Shown: piece after piece, positions 21,469 to 30,692 of the stretch
How positions within the stretch are numbered: position 1 is the first letter of the stretch
Layout of the letters: every line of letters starts with the position of its first letter
Assembly (NCBI RefSeq): GCF_014652935.1
Contig: NZ_BMZT01000003.1
Location: 186,001-250,000 of the forward strand
DNA: 64,000 nucleotides
Direction of reading: 5' to 3'
Source of the DNA: Luteimonas padinae
Lineage (GTDB): Bacteria; Pseudomonadota; Gammaproteobacteria; Xanthomonadales; Xanthomonadaceae
Translations under genes and position numbers: made by a program
The notes under the pieces: model-generated
The model's input: the letters and a program-made list of their open reading frames with translations, nothing else
Told to the model about the DNA's origin: nothing
Database searches by the model: none

Positions 21469-22569
21469 TTAGCGCCGGCGGCGTTTCCTCCGCGTGACCG
21501 CAGGGCGCTGGCGGGCGTGGGCACGCGCCAGGAACCGACGCGCGGCGGCCTCCCACTGTCGCGCACCGCGCGCCTGTCCGGCCGCGCGCGCAAGGCTGCC
21601 GTCCTGCCAGCCCTCGAACACGCAGGGGTCGACATAGGATTTGCGGCAGACCGCCACGGTGTTGCCGAGCAGCGCCGACACCTCGCCCAGCACCGACTGC
21701 TGGATCGCGGCCAGCGCACGGCCGCTGGCGTCCGCCGGCGGCGGCGAGGCGGCCAGCAGACGGAAGGCCTCGAGGGTCGCGCCCCAGGTGCGGAAGTCCT
21801 TGGCGGTGAACCCGGGGCCCATGCGTTCGCCCAGATAGTCGTTGACCATGCTCGAGTCGATGGGATGCGGCTCGCCGTCCTCACCGGTGTACTGGAACAG
21901 GCGCTGGCCGGGCAGCTGGTGCATCGAGCGCAGCATCCGCGCCAGGCGCCGGTCGTTGAGCTCGACGTCGTGCCGCTTGCCGCCCTTGCCGGTGAACTGC
22001 AGGCGCAGCCCGCCGGGCGGGAACCGCGCATGGCGGCTGCGCAGGGTGGTGAGGCCATAGGACCGGTTGTCGCGTGCGTAGCTGTCGTTGCCCACCCGCA
22101 GCAGCGTGCTTGCCATCGTGGCCACGACCAGGGCCAGTACCTTCTCGCGGGGGAAGCCCGGCAGGGCGAGGTCGGCGCGCAGCCTCCGGCGCAGGCGCGG
22201 CAGCGCGTCGGCGAAGGCAGGGAGGCGTTCGAACTTGCCCGCGTCGCGGCAGCTGCGCCAGCGGGCGTGGTAGCGGTACTGCTTGCGTCCGCGCGCGTCG
22301 CGGCCGGTGGCCTGCAGGTGGCCGCGGGGGGAGGTGCAGATCCACACGTCGCGGTAGGCCGGCGGGATCGCCAGCGCGCGGATCCGGTCCAGGGTGGCCG
22401 AATCGCGCACCGCCTTGCCCTCCGGATCGAGGTAGCGGAAGCCGCGGCCACTGCGCAGGCGACGGATGCCGGGGTCCTGATCGCAGACATACAGGAGGCC
22501 GGCCTCGATCGCCTCGAACGAGCCAGGTGGGGCATCGTCAGAGGACGGGTCGGAGGAGGGCGGGGCCAT
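21469..22569 (-). CDS. DNA topoisomerase IB (bacterial, poxvirus-like)
   Basis: A 366-residue type IB topoisomerase, which relaxes supercoils through a 3'-phosphotyrosine. The N-terminal domain (about 15-100) ends in GRKQYRYHARWR; the catalytic domain carries LRVGNDSYARDNRSYGLTTL (Arg158), FTGKGGK (Lys195/198), AKDFRTWGAT (Arg260) and LGNTVAVCRKSYVDP with the active-site Tyr312. Asn303 stands where poxvirus enzymes use His, as in other bacterial members. ATG 22567-22569 is clear. It is divergent from the small gene at 22712. The cellular role of bacterial TopIB is not settled. Confidence 0.93.
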   Translation of the reverse strand: MAPPSSDPSSDDAPPGSFEAIEAGLLYVCDQDPGIRRLRSGRGFRYLDPEGKAVRDSATLDRIRALAIPPAYRDVWICTSPRGHLQATGRDARGRKQYRYHARWRSCRDAGKFERLPAFADALPRLRRRLRADLALPGFPREKVLALVVATMASTLLRVGNDSYARDNRSYGLTTLRSRHARFPPGGLRLQFTGKGGKRHDVELNDRRLARMLRSMHQLPGQRLFQYTGEDGEPHPIDSSMVNDYLGERMGPGFTAKDFRTWGATLEAFRLLAASPPPADASGRALAAIQQSVLGEVSALLGNTVAVCRKSYVDPCVFEGWQDGSLARAAGQARGARQWEAAARRFLARAHARQRPAVTRRKRRRR

Positions 22570-22711
22570 GGCCTAACGCTACGGGCCCGCAGTGATCGCG
22601 CGATGAATCCAGCGGCCCCGTGGATCCGCCACCCCGGATTCACGCCGCCTTGCGAGACCGGATCGCAGTGTCGTTGGCTGCCGCGCGCCGCGCGAACCGT
22701 GGAGACCCGCC

Positions 22712-22900
22712 ATGCCCCGCGACCAGGGCCCTGCACCCGACACCCCCGGCCACGATACGCCCGACCGCGAGCCGCGCGAGTACCCGCATGGAAGCGGCGA
22801 CCGCAACGCGTTCTCCCCCACGCGCGACGACCCGATGCCGCGCCGCGAGGGTGGCACGCAGCGCAAGGCGCCGCCCTCCGCGCCCGAGGACGCCGGATGA
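22712..22900 (+). CDS. Small hydrophilic protein
   Basis: 62 residues (MPRDQGPAPDTPGHDTPDRE...), rich in Pro, Asp, Arg and Gly, with no predicted fold or membrane segment. GGAGA lies 8 nt before the ATG, and its stop codon overlaps the start of the next gene (ATGA), which supports real translation. It resembles the general stress-type small disordered proteins, but I do not recognise a family. Confidence 0.55.
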   Translation: MPRDQGPAPDTPGHDTPDREPREYPHGSGDRNAFSPTRDDPMPRREGGTQRKAPPSAPEDAG

Positions 22901-23790
22901 TCGACTGCATCGTCGTTGGCGGAGGGCCCGCGGGCCTCACAGCGGCCAGCTACCTGCGCCGCTTCCATCGCGACTGCCTGGTGCTCGATGCCGGCGACAG
23001 CCGCGCGCGCTGGATCCCGGAAAGCAACAACTGCCCGGGCTTTCCCCAGGGAGTGTCAGGTGACGGCCTGCTGCGCCGCCTGCGCGAGCAGGCCGCGGCG
23101 GTCGAGGTGCCGGTCGAGCAGGCGCGGGTGGACGCCATCGCCGTGCGCGACGATGGCTTCGAGGTGCGGGCGGGCGATCGCCACTGGCTGGCCCGCCGGG
23201 TGATCCTCGCCACCGGCGTGCGCGATCGCCTGCCGGAGGAGCCCTGGGTGGAGGCCGCGGTTGCCTGCCATGCGCTGCGCCTGTGCTCGATCTGCGACGC
23301 CTACGAGGCAACCGACCTGTCGATCGGCGTACTGGGGCCGAGCGCGGACATCGGAAGCCATGCGCTGTTCCTGCGCGGATACTCGCCGACGGTGCATGCC
23401 CTGCCGCTGGACGATGGCGATGGCGGCGAAGCGGGTCGCGAGTCGCGGGCGGCCGGCGTGCAGTGGCTGCCCGGAGGCGGGCGCCTGGGCTTCGACGGCC
23501 GGCGCTGCACCTATGCGCCGCCGGGAGCGGAGCCGGTCGCCTTCGATACCGTCTATGCCTATCTCGGCTCCGAGACCTGCGCCGGCATGGCCGAGGCTGC
23601 GGGGGCGGCGCTGGACGAGCGCGGCGAGATCATCGTCGACCGCGACCAGCAGACGCGGCTGCCCGGTCTCTACGCCATCGGCGACGTGGTCAGTGGTCTC
23701 AACCAGATCTCGGTCGCGGTGGGGCACGCCGCGATCGCGGCCACGCACGTGCACAACGCACTGCCGTTCGTGCGCCGCGCCGGCCGCTGA
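22897..23790 (+). CDS. Thioredoxin-reductase-like FAD/NAD(P) oxidoreductase
   Basis: 297 residues. The FAD-binding GGGPAGLTAA motif is at 8-17, followed by an ATGVRDRLPE segment, the redox pair Cys130-Ser-Ile-Cys133, and the second FAD motif GLYAIGDVVSGLNQISVAVG near the C-terminus. The usual second GxGxxA NAD(P) motif is replaced by GVLGPSADIGSHALF, so cofactor choice is uncertain. It resembles the class of short TrxR-like proteins without a cognate thioredoxin nearby rather than housekeeping TrxB. It overlaps the upstream 62-residue gene by 4 bases. Confidence 0.88.
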   Translation: MIDCIVVGGGPAGLTAASYLRRFHRDCLVLDAGDSRARWIPESNNCPGFPQGVSGDGLLRRLREQAAAVEVPVEQARVDAIAVRDDGFEVRAGDRHWLARRVILATGVRDRLPEEPWVEAAVACHALRLCSICDAYEATDLSIGVLGPSADIGSHALFLRGYSPTVHALPLDDGDGGEAGRESRAAGVQWLPGGGRLGFDGRRCTYAPPGAEPVAFDTVYAYLGSETCAGMAEAAGAALDERGEIIVDRDQQTRLPGLYAIGDVVSGLNQISVAVGHAAIAATHVHNALPFVRRAGR

Positions 23791-23818
23791 CGGTGCCCGC
23801 GCCACGGCGTGCGGAAAA

Positions 23819-23850
23819 CAGAAAACCCGCGCCGGAGCGCGGGTTTTCTG
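23819..23850. terminator. Bidirectional Rho-independent terminator
   Basis: CAGAAAACCCGCG/CGCGGGTTTTCTG with a short loop: A-tract on one side, T4 on the other. It closes the oxidoreductase gene and also sits 3' of tRNA-Leu on the opposite strand. Confidence 0.85.
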
Positions 23851-23857
23851 CTGTAAC

Positions 23858-23942
<85 letters not shown>

Positions 23943-24018
23943 AGGTGGGCGCGTATGGTGCAGCGCGGCGGCGAGTCTGTCAACGGCTGTTGCGCACGGG
24001 ATGGACACGACGCGCGCG

Positions 24019-24024
24019 TACAAT
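24019..24024 (+). promoter_or_regulatory. rnr: rnr -10 box, predicted leaderless
   Basis: TACAAT, 6 nt (CGCCGG), then ATG 24031. No Shine-Dalgarno sequence is present. The spacing equals that at map, nfuA and the asnB leader. Confidence 0.5.
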
Positions 24025-24030
24025 CGCCGG

Positions 24031-26604
24031 ATGACGAAACAAACGGGCAAGCGCGGCACCGGCCGCGACACGGAACCTGCGAAGCCAGGTGCGACCAGAG
24101 CTGCGTCCGGCAAGGGCCGCAAGGGTTCGCCGCCGGCGTCCTCGAAGGCTGCGAAGCGGGCGCCGGGCCATGGCGGCAGCAAGGCCGGCGGCGCGGGGGC
24201 ACAGCCGGCCTGGATGCCCGACCCCGGGCTGCTGCGCGCGATGAAGCCACGCGGCGCGGACGCGGCGCGCGGCAACGAGACCCGACCGATGGACAAGCCC
24301 GCGCGCGGGAAGCAGCCGAGCGCGCCGCGGGCCGCCTCCGGGCGCGCAGGCGGCTTCGTCGATCCGCAGGCCGCGCGCGAGGCGGGCCGCTACGAGAATC
24401 CGATCCCCAGTCGCGAGGCGATCCTGCAGGTGCTGTCCGACGCCGAGGGTCCGCTGGATGCCGAACGCCTGCAGCAGGTGCTGGGGCTCGAGGACGCCGA
24501 TCGCGCCGCGGCCCTGGACAAGCGCCTGGCGGCGATGCTGCGCGACGGCCAGGTGCTGAAGAACCGCCGCGGCGGCTTCGTGCCGGCCGAGCGCGCCGAC
24601 CTCATCCCCGGCACGATCATCGCCAACCCGGAGGGCTTCGGTTTCCTGCGCCCGGAAAGCGGCGTGGGTGACGACCTGTTCCTGCCGCCGTTCGAGATGC
24701 GCAAGGCCATGCACGGCGATCGCGTGCTCGGCAGCGTCACCGGCGTCGACCGACGCGGCCGCCGCGAGGGCGTGATCGTCGAAGTGCTGGAGCGCCGGGT
24801 GACGCGCCTGATCGGCCGCTTCGCGCTCGAGCACGGCATCAGCTACGTGGTGCCGGACGACCGTCGCATCCAGCGCAACGTGCAGATCCCGGCCGACGAG
24901 CGCCAGGACGCGCGCGACGGCCAGCTGGTGGTCTGCGAGATCGTCACCCCGCCCGACAACCACCGGCCGCCGATCGGGCGCGTGCTGGCGGTGCTGGGCG
25001 ACCGCCTCACCGCCTCGATCGCGGTCGAGGCCGCGATCCACGGCCACGACATCCCGCACGAGTTCCCGCCCGAAGTGCTCGACGCCGCGGCCGAGGTGCC
25101 GGTGGACGTCGACTTCGCCACCGCCAACCGCCGCCTTGACCTGCGGAAGCTGCCGCTGGTGACCATCGACGGCGAGGACGCCAAGGATTTCGACGACGCG
25201 GTGTACTGCGAGCCCAACCGCGAAGGTTTCCGCCTGATCGTGGCGATCGCCGACGTCTCGCACTACGTACGCCCGGGCGAGCCGCTGGACGTCGAGGCGC
25301 AGAAGCGCGCGACTTCGGTCTATTTTCCCGGGTACGTCGTGCCGATGCTGCCGGAGACGCTGTCCAACGGCATCTGCTCGCTGAAGCCGAAGGTCGACCG
25401 CCTGTGCTTCGCCTGCGACATGCAGATCGACCGCCGCGGGCAGCTGGTGTCCTACGAATTCCACGAAGCGGTGATGCACTCGCATGCGCGCCTGACCTAT
25501 ACCCAGGTCTGGAACGCCGTGGGCGACGGCATCCCCGACGCCGACCGCGACGCCGCGCAGGCCTTCATCGGTCCGCAGATGGAGCAGGTGCGGCGGCTGC
25601 ACCAGCTCTACAAGGTGTTCGAGAAGGCGCGCGCGGCCCGCGGCGCGATCGATTTCGAGACCAGCGAGGTGCGCTTCGTGCTCGGCCCGCAGGGCGAGGT
25701 CACCCAGGCCGGCATGATCCAGCGCAACGATGCCCACAAGCTGATCGAGGAGTGCATGATCGCGGCCAACGTGGCCGCCGCGCATGCGCTGCTCGAGGCG
25801 GGCGTCCCCGCGCCGTTCCGCGACCACGACCGCCCGCCGGAGGGCAAGTACGCCGACCTGCTCGAGTTCCTGAAGGAGTTCCAGCTGCGCCTGCCGACCT
25901 GGCAGAAGGTGCGGCCGAAGGACTTCCGCAGGCTGCTGGAAACCGTGCGCGAGCGCCCGGATGCCGCGCTGCTGGAGTCGGTGCTGCTGCGCAGCCAGTC
26001 GCTGGCGGTATACGCGCCGGACAACATCGGGCATTTCGGCCTGGCGCTGGAGGCCTATGCACACTTCACCTCGCCGATCCGCCGCTACGCCGACCTGCTG
26101 GTACACCGCGCGATCAAGCATGCGCTCGGCGGCGGCCGCGCCGCGGACTACCGGTATTCCGCGCACGAGATGGCGGCGCTGTCGCTGCAGTGCTCCGAGC
26201 GCTCGCGCCGCGCCGACGAGGCCCAGCGCGAGGTCGACGAGCGCTACCGCGCGGCCTGGATGGAGGAACACGTCGGCCGCGAGTTCGACGGCGTGGTCAG
26301 CGGCGTCACCAGCTTCGGCCTGTTCGTCGAGCTTGACGAGTCCAAGGTCAACGGCCTGGTGCACGTGACCCAGCTGCCCAACGACTTCTATCATTTCGAC
26401 CCCATCCGCAAGACGCTCACCGGCCAGCGCTCGGAGCGCGAGTTCCGGCTGGGCGACCGGGTGCGGATCGTGGTGCTGAAAGCGAGCGTGGAGGAGCTGA
26501 AGATCGACTTCCGCCTGGTCGAGGAAGGCCAGCGCCGGACGGGGGATCCGAAGCCGAAGCCGCCGCGCGGGCAGCCCGCCAAGCGCACCAGGCAGCCATA
26601 CTGA
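24031..26604 (+). CDS. rnr: Ribonuclease R
   Basis: RNase R is a 3'-5' exoribonuclease for structured RNA, rRNA and tmRNA-tagged transcripts. 857 residues: a long basic Lys/Ala/Gly/Pro tail (1-110), a winged-helix domain (about 120-190, SREAILQVLSDAEGPLDAER), cold-shock domains (PGTIIANPEGFGFLRPE), the RNB catalytic core with DGEDAKDFDDAVY near 377-390 (metal-binding Asp), and a C-terminal S1 domain from about 748 (GVVSGVTSFGLFVEL), followed by a Lys/Arg/Pro tail. The ATG at 24031 is preferred over 24001 because of the -10 box directly upstream. rlmB follows after 13 nt, as in enterics. Confidence 0.96.
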   Translation: MTKQTGKRGTGRDTEPAKPGATRAASGKGRKGSPPASSKAAKRAPGHGGSKAGGAGAQPAWMPDPGLLRAMKPRGADAARGNETRPMDKPARGKQPSAPRAASGRAGGFVDPQAAREAGRYENPIPSREAILQVLSDAEGPLDAERLQQVLGLEDADRAAALDKRLAAMLRDGQVLKNRRGGFVPAERADLIPGTIIANPEGFGFLRPESGVGDDLFLPPFEMRKAMHGDRVLGSVTGVDRRGRREGVIVEVLERRVTRLIGRFALEHGISYVVPDDRRIQRNVQIPADERQDARDGQLVVCEIVTPPDNHRPPIGRVLAVLGDRLTASIAVEAAIHGHDIPHEFPPEVLDAAAEVPVDVDFATANRRLDLRKLPLVTIDGEDAKDFDDAVYCEPNREGFRLIVAIADVSHYVRPGEPLDVEAQKRATSVYFPGYVVPMLPETLSNGICSLKPKVDRLCFACDMQIDRRGQLVSYEFHEAVMHSHARLTYTQVWNAVGDGIPDADRDAAQAFIGPQMEQVRRLHQLYKVFEKARAARGAIDFETSEVRFVLGPQGEVTQAGMIQRNDAHKLIEECMIAANVAAAHALLEAGVPAPFRDHDRPPEGKYADLLEFLKEFQLRLPTWQKVRPKDFRRLLETVRERPDAALLESVLLRSQSLAVYAPDNIGHFGLALEAYAHFTSPIRRYADLLVHRAIKHALGGGRAADYRYSAHEMAALSLQCSERSRRADEAQREVDERYRAAWMEEHVGREFDGVVSGVTSFGLFVELDESKVNGLVHVTQLPNDFYHFDPIRKTLTGQRSEREFRLGDRVRIVVLKASVEELKIDFRLVEEGQRRTGDPKPKPPRGQPAKRTRQPY

Positions 26605-26617
26605 CCAAGAGGGCCCG

Positions 26618-27376
26618 ATGGGCAACAAGCAGAACCAGTGGATCGTCGGCATCAATGCCGTCGCATCCGCCGTGGACCATGACGCCGGCAACGTGCGCGA
26701 AGTGCTGCTGGAGGCGGGTGCGAAGAACCCGCGCATCGGCACCATCGAAGAAGAGGCACGACGTCGTGGCATCGACGTGCGCCGGGTCGCCCAGAACGCG
26801 CTCGACGGCGTCGCCGGCGGCCTGCGCCACCAGGGCGCGGTCGCGCGCTATGCCGCTGCGAAGACCCATGACGAGGACGACCTGCCGGGCCTGGTCGAAG
26901 CCGCGGAAGGCCGCGCGCTGCTGCTGGTGCTCGACGGCGTGCAGGATCCGCACAACCTCGGCGCCTGCCTGCGCAGCGCGGCCGCCGCCGGCGTGACCGC
27001 GGTGGTGATTCCCAAGGACAAGGCCGTGCAGGTCAACGCCACGGTGCGCAAGACCTCCGCCGGCGCCGCGGACGCGATCCCGGTGGTGCGCGTCACCAAC
27101 CTCTCGCGCAGCCTGCGCGACCTGCAGAAACAGGGCGTGTGGATCTACGGCCTGGCCGGCGAATCGGAGGCGTCGCTGTACGGCATCGACCTGCGCGGCA
27201 ACGTCGCCCTGGTGCTGGGCGGCGAAGGCGAGGGCCTGCGCCGCCTGACCCGCGAACACTGCGACCAGCTGGTGTCCCTGCCGATGCCAGGCGCCGCCGA
27301 AGCCGGCGTCGAAAGCCTGAACGTCTCCGTGGCTGCTGGCGTGTGCCTCTTCGAAGCCGTCCGGCAGAGGCTCTAG
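26618..27376 (+). CDS. rlmB: 23S rRNA (guanosine-2'-O)-methyltransferase
   Basis: A SpoU-family enzyme that methylates G2251 in the 23S peptidyl-transferase P-loop. 252 residues: an L30-like N-terminal substrate-binding domain (WIVGINAVASAV) and the SPOUT knot with the three motifs VLDGVQDPHNLGACLRSA, VALVLGGEGEGLRRL and LPMPGAAEAGVESLNVSVAAG. The start has GGGCCC rather than a strong ribosome-binding site, 13 nt after the rnr stop codon; the rnr-rlmB pairing is conserved in gammaproteobacteria. Confidence 0.95.
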   Translation: MGNKQNQWIVGINAVASAVDHDAGNVREVLLEAGAKNPRIGTIEEEARRRGIDVRRVAQNALDGVAGGLRHQGAVARYAAAKTHDEDDLPGLVEAAEGRALLLVLDGVQDPHNLGACLRSAAAAGVTAVVIPKDKAVQVNATVRKTSAGAADAIPVVRVTNLSRSLRDLQKQGVWIYGLAGESEASLYGIDLRGNVALVLGGEGEGLRRLTREHCDQLVSLPMPGAAEAGVESLNVSVAAGVCLFEAVRQRL

Positions 27377-27390
27377 GCGGGTTGCCGGGA

Positions 27391-27697
27391 AAGCTTTTGC
27401 CACGGATTTACGCGGATAGCGCGGATTTGCACGGATAGAGCGGAAAGGCAGAAAAGGCGGAAAAGGCGGAGAGCTTTCTTCAGCCACGGATTTGCGCGGA
27501 TTACGCGGATCTGGCCGAGGCAAGATTGACGCCAGAAAGCCCTTCTGAATGAAGAACAGGTGCAGTGCGTGGCGCAGGCACTGGCCTCAGCCAGATCCGC
27601 GTAATCCGCGCAAATCCGTGGCAAAAAAGCTTTTTCTCCTGCCTTTGCTTTATCCGTGTAAATCCGCGCTATCCGCGTAAATCCGTGGCAAAAGCTT
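27391..27697. repeat. Nested inverted repeat built of CGGAT units
   Basis: Outer arms 27391-27437 and 27651-27697 are inverted copies, 46 of 47 bases identical. Inner arms 27484-27515 and 27590-27621 are perfect 32-bp inverted copies. Each arm is itself a near-tandem series of CGGAT at about 10-bp steps (CACGGATTTACGCGGATAGC and so on). The 74-bp centre holds nothing I recognise. The block fills the convergent gap between rlmB and rnt (27377-27725). Similar CACGGATTT-type intergenic repeats are widespread in this group. Short ORFs across it are translations of the repeat, not genes. Confidence 0.85.
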
Positions 27698-27725
27698 TTC
27701 CGCACCCTCCCCGAAGCCGAAGCCC

Positions 27726-28382
27726 TCAGGTTGCGGGCGTCGCGAAGCGGCCCATGGCGTTGGCGATGGTGCAGAAGAGCTGGGCGGTGCGTTCGGTGTC
27801 GTAGACGGCCGAGTGCGCGTCTTCGCTGTTCCAGTCCAGGCCGGCCGCCTGCACGGCGCGCGCGAGCACCGTTTGCCCGTAGGCCAGGCCGGCCATGGTC
27901 ACGGTGTCGAACACGCTGAAGGGATGGAAGGGGTTGCGCTTGTGGCCGCTGCGGGCCACCGCGGCGTTGAGGAAGTTGAGGTCGAAGTGGGCGTTGTGCC
28001 CGACCAGGATCGCGCGCTGGCAGCCGTGCTTCTTCACCGCGGTGCGCACGGCGGTGAACACGTGCTCAAGCGCGTCCTTCTCCGGCTTGGCGAAGCGGAA
28101 GGGATGGTCGAGGTCGATGCCGGTGACCTGCAGCGACTTCGGGTCGATCTCGGTGCCGGGCGCGGGCACCAGGTGCGCGCTGGCGCCTTCGCCGGGGACG
28201 TAGCGGCCGTTGGCGTCGAGGTCGATCGGCAGCACCGCGATCTCCAGCAGCGCGTGCCGGTTCCAGTCGAAACCGCCGGTCTCCACGTCCACCACCACCG
28301 GCAGGTAGCCGCGGAAGCGGGCGGACATGGGGGCGAAGGCGGGCGTGGCCTCGGGGGCCTGGGGCGGGAGCGGGCTGGTCAC
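27726..28382 (-). CDS. rnt: Ribonuclease T
   Basis: A DEDD exonuclease that trims tRNA CCA ends and rRNA 3' ends. 218 residues. Motif [14 protein letters not shown] (Asp and Glu), motif [16 protein letters not shown], motif [20 protein letters not shown] (His and Asp). GTG 28382 gives a length like E. coli RNase T (215); ATG 28328 gives 200 residues but removes the short N-terminal segment usual in xanthomonads. Neither start has a ribosome-binding site. A minus-strand TAGACT (28395-28390) lies 7 nt before the GTG, overlapping the stop codon of the preceding gene, so the transcript may be leaderless. Confidence 0.93.
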   Translation of the reverse strand: MTSPLPPQAPEATPAFAPMSARFRGYLPVVVDVETGGFDWNRHALLEIAVLPIDLDANGRYVPGEGASAHLVPAPGTEIDPKSLQVTGIDLDHPFRFAKPEKDALEHVFTAVRTAVKKHGCQRAILVGHNAHFDLNFLNAAVARSGHKRNPFHPFSVFDTVTMAGLAYGQTVLARAVQAAGLDWNSEDAHSAVYDTERTAQLFCTIANAMGRFATPAT

Positions 28383-28392
28383 CGGCGCTAGT

Positions 28393-29265
28393 CTAGCCGA
28401 GCGTGGCGCCTGTCCCGTCGCCGTCGCGGCGGATGCCGGGAACGATGCCCTCGCGATGCCAGCGCAGCAGCATGGCCGTCCCTTCGCGGACGAAGGTCGC
28501 GTCGGCGGTGACGCCGGCTTCGGCGGCCAGCGCCTCGAGCTGCGCGCGGCCAGTGAGCGCCGGAGCCTCGTCCAGCCGCTGCAGCAGCCGCCAGGCCAGG
28601 GGGCTGGGCGAATGGAAGCGCACCCGGCCGCTGGCGTCGCGGTGCAGCAGGAGCAGGGTCGGCGCCGGAGGTGGCGCGTCGGGCAGGAAATCCGGGCCGA
28701 TCCGCTGCACGGGCCAGGCATAGGCCAGCGGCCAGGCCAGCGGCGACAGCAGCGGGCGGCCGCCGAGCAGCGCGGCCGCCGCGTCGGTACCGGGCGCGTC
28801 GAGCCGGTCGTGCGCGATGTCGTCCACCGCCGCTTCGCTGATCTGCAGCGCCAGCTCGATCCATTCGTAGTGCGCCAGCTCCGCCAGCCAGGGCTCGTGG
28901 CCGTCGCTGCCTCCCAGCCAGCGCAGGAACTCGCGCGGGATCTCGGGGAACAGCGGCGTGCGGCAGCCGTGGTCGCGGTAGAAGGCGCGCACCATCGCCG
29001 GCCAGGCGTCGCCGCGGATGCGGCGGATCACCGGGAAGTTGCCGGCGAGCAGGCGCGAGACGTTGTTGAAGAACAGGTCGCGGTAGACCTGCATGCGCCG
29101 CGGGTCGACGCCGGGCGGCGGCGGATGGCGGTCGGGGTCGCGGATGTGGGCGCTGAACGCGTCCTGCTGCGTGCGCAGGGCGCCTCGGGCCGCCAGCGTT
29201 CCGGGCACGGCCGCGCCGCTGCGGGGCGCGTCGTCCCGGCCGACCGTATCCGGCGTGTCCTGCAC
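28393..29265 (-). CDS. HvfC/BufC-type RiPP maturation partner (DUF2063 DNA-binding-like domain)
   Basis: A 290-residue partner of the MNIO maturase. The N-terminal DUF2063-type helical domain is seen in [36 protein letters not shown] and [23 protein letters not shown]; the C-terminal half resembles the winged-helix-like recognition region of BufC/HvfC proteins. These proteins bind the precursor leader and are needed for MNIO-catalysed cysteine modification. GTG 29265 starts 1 base after the bufB-like stop codon (29267-29269), so the two are coupled. No DoxX-like bufD follows: rnt comes next. Confidence 0.85.
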   Translation of the reverse strand: MQDTPDTVGRDDAPRSGAAVPGTLAARGALRTQQDAFSAHIRDPDRHPPPPGVDPRRMQVYRDLFFNNVSRLLAGNFPVIRRIRGDAWPAMVRAFYRDHGCRTPLFPEIPREFLRWLGGSDGHEPWLAELAHYEWIELALQISEAAVDDIAHDRLDAPGTDAAAALLGGRPLLSPLAWPLAYAWPVQRIGPDFLPDAPPPAPTLLLLHRDASGRVRFHSPSPLAWRLLQRLDEAPALTGRAQLEALAAEAGVTADATFVREGTAMLLRWHREGIVPGIRRDGDGTGATLG

Positions 29266-29266
29266 G

Positions 29267-30133
29267 TCAGGCCGCCCGCCTGGGCGCCGGCGCGCCGGCC
29301 AGATGGCCGCGCACGGCCTGGAGTTCGCCCAGCAGTTCGTCGAACGGCGGGAAGTCGAAGTCGCGCTCGAGGAGCGTCGGACGCGGCCCGATGAGCGCAT
29401 AGGTTTCGGCCAGCAGCGCCCAGACCGGATCGGACACGGCCGCGCCGTGGGTGTCGATCTTCAGCCCCGGCGCTTCGTCGCGGTGCCCGGCGACGTGGAT
29501 GCAGGCCACGCGCGCGCCGGGCAGGCCGCGCAGGAACGCGCTCGCGTCGTAGCCGTGGTTGGTGGCGTTGACGATGATGTTGTTGACGTCCAGCAGCAGG
29601 TCGCAGTCGGCTTCGGCGAGCACGGCGTTGATGAACTCGAGCTCGGTCAGCGGCCGCGCGTCCGTGCCGGTTGCCGGGACCGTCGCGTAGTAGGAGATGT
29701 TCTCCACCGCGATCCTCCGTCCAAGCACGTCCTGCGCGCGGCGGATGCGCGCCGACACGTGGTGCACGGCTTCGTCGCTGAAGGGCAGGGGCAGCAGGTC
29801 GTAGAGCTGGCCCAGGCTGTCGCCGCAGGCGCTCAGGTGTTCGCTGTAGAGCACGGCGCGGTGCGCGTCGAGGAAGCGCCGCAGCTTGTGCAGGAAGGTG
29901 TCGTCCAGGGGCGCCGGCCCGCCCAGCGACAGCGAGAGGCCGTGGCAGGCCAGCGGATGCTCGGATACCAGACGGGCGAAGGCCTCGCCCGGCGCGCCGC
30001 CGACGCCGATCCAGTTTTCGGGGGCGGCTTCCAGGAAGTCGAAGCTGCCCTCGGGCGCGGCGAGCAGGTCCTGCAGCAGCGCGCGCCGCAGGCCAAGGCC
30101 GACGGCGCGGGGGTGCAGCGGGGTGGCGGTCAT
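29267..30133 (-). CDS. HvfB/BufB-type multinuclear non-heme iron oxidase (DUF692 RiPP maturase)
   Basis: 288 residues, TIM-barrel DUF692/MNIO family. Iron-ligand and catalytic segments typical of the family are visible: [28 protein letters not shown] (His), [12 protein letters not shown] (His, Glu), [10 protein letters not shown] (Glu), [16 protein letters not shown] (Asp, Asn, His), CIHVAGHRD (His) and [12 protein letters not shown] (Asp, His). Characterised members convert Cys in EGKCG motifs to thiooxazole or related rings that bind copper. ATG 30133 was chosen because the extension upstream is Arg-rich and non-homologous. The precursor gene lies 44 nt upstream, and the BufC-like gene follows. 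Confidence 0.92.
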   Translation of the reverse strand: MTATPLHPRAVGLGLRRALLQDLLAAPEGSFDFLEAAPENWIGVGGAPGEAFARLVSEHPLACHGLSLSLGGPAPLDDTFLHKLRRFLDAHRAVLYSEHLSACGDSLGQLYDLLPLPFSDEAVHHVSARIRRAQDVLGRRIAVENISYYATVPATGTDARPLTELEFINAVLAEADCDLLLDVNNIIVNATNHGYDASAFLRGLPGARVACIHVAGHRDEAPGLKIDTHGAAVSDPVWALLAETYALIGPRPTLLERDFDFPPFDELLGELQAVRGHLAGAPAPRRAA

Positions 30134-30177
30134 CGCCAGGGGAAGCGCGGCGCGCCGCGCTCGGGGTCCATCAGCAC

Positions 30178-30600
30178 TCAGGCCGCGCCGCCACAGGCGC
30201 CGGAGCCACCGCACTTGCCTTCGCCGCACTTGCCCTCGTGCTCGGCCTTGTCGCCGGAGGCCTTGGCGGCGGCGTGGTGGGCGTCGTGCTCGGCCTTGTC
30301 CACGAAGCCGTCGCCGTTGGCATCGATGCCGGCGAAATACGACGGATCCTTTTCGGGATGGGCGGCGGCGAACTCGGCGGCCGACATCCGGCCGTCACCG
30401 TCGCTGTCCGCGCGCTCCATGCCGCAGCGGCCTTCGGCGTCCTTGGCCACGACCGGCGTGTCCGCGCTGGCCGCGTCCTGCGCGGCGAGCATGTAGCCGC
30501 CCGCGAGCGGCGCCATCGAGAACGCGGCACCCGACAGGGCGATGCCGCCGAGGGCGGTGGCCATGGCCAGGGCGACGGGCTTGGCGGTTGACTTGGACAT
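30178..30600 (-). CDS. HvfA/bufferin-type RiPP metallophore precursor with two EF-hands
   Basis: 140 residues. N-terminal exported leader with the HvfA-like motif [15 protein letters not shown] (26-40), then EGRCG (56-60), EF-hand loop 1 at 65-76 ([12 protein letters not shown]), EF-hand loop 2 at 93-104 ([12 protein letters not shown]), and a C-terminal [17 protein letters not shown] (122-138). All four Cys (59, 125, 130, 136) sit in xGxCG contexts, the substrate motif of DUF692 enzymes. The two EF-hand loops have all canonical Asp/Asn/Glu ligands, so the product probably binds calcium as well as copper. ATG 30600 has a GAGGA upstream. A -10-like CATACT lies at 30649-30644. Confidence 0.88.
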   Translation of the reverse strand: MSKSTAKPVALAMATALGGIALSGAAFSMAPLAGGYMLAAQDAASADTPVVAKDAEGRCGMERADSDGDGRMSAAEFAAAHPEKDPSYFAGIDANGDGFVDKAEHDAHHAAAKASGDKAEHEGKCGEGKCGGSGACGGAA

Positions 30601-30643
30601 CCTGGCGTTCCTCGCTAGGCGGCCGGGTGGCCGCGGGGATGCC

Positions 30644-30649
30644 AGTATG
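30644..30649 (-). promoter_or_regulatory. Possible -10 box of the RiPP cluster
   Basis: Minus-strand CATACT, 43 nt before the precursor ATG. phoU ends only 92 nt upstream on the same strand with no obvious terminator between, so read-through from the pst operon is also possible. Confidence 0.35.
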
Positions 30650-30692
30650 CAGCAGCTCCGTTCACGCCGCGTCGACGCGGCCGGCACCGCGG

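Noticed and set aside
27373-27705. 110-codon ORF in the inverted repeat block
   Set aside because: Only a translation of the CGGAT repeats; such frames are a known source of spurious annotated proteins.
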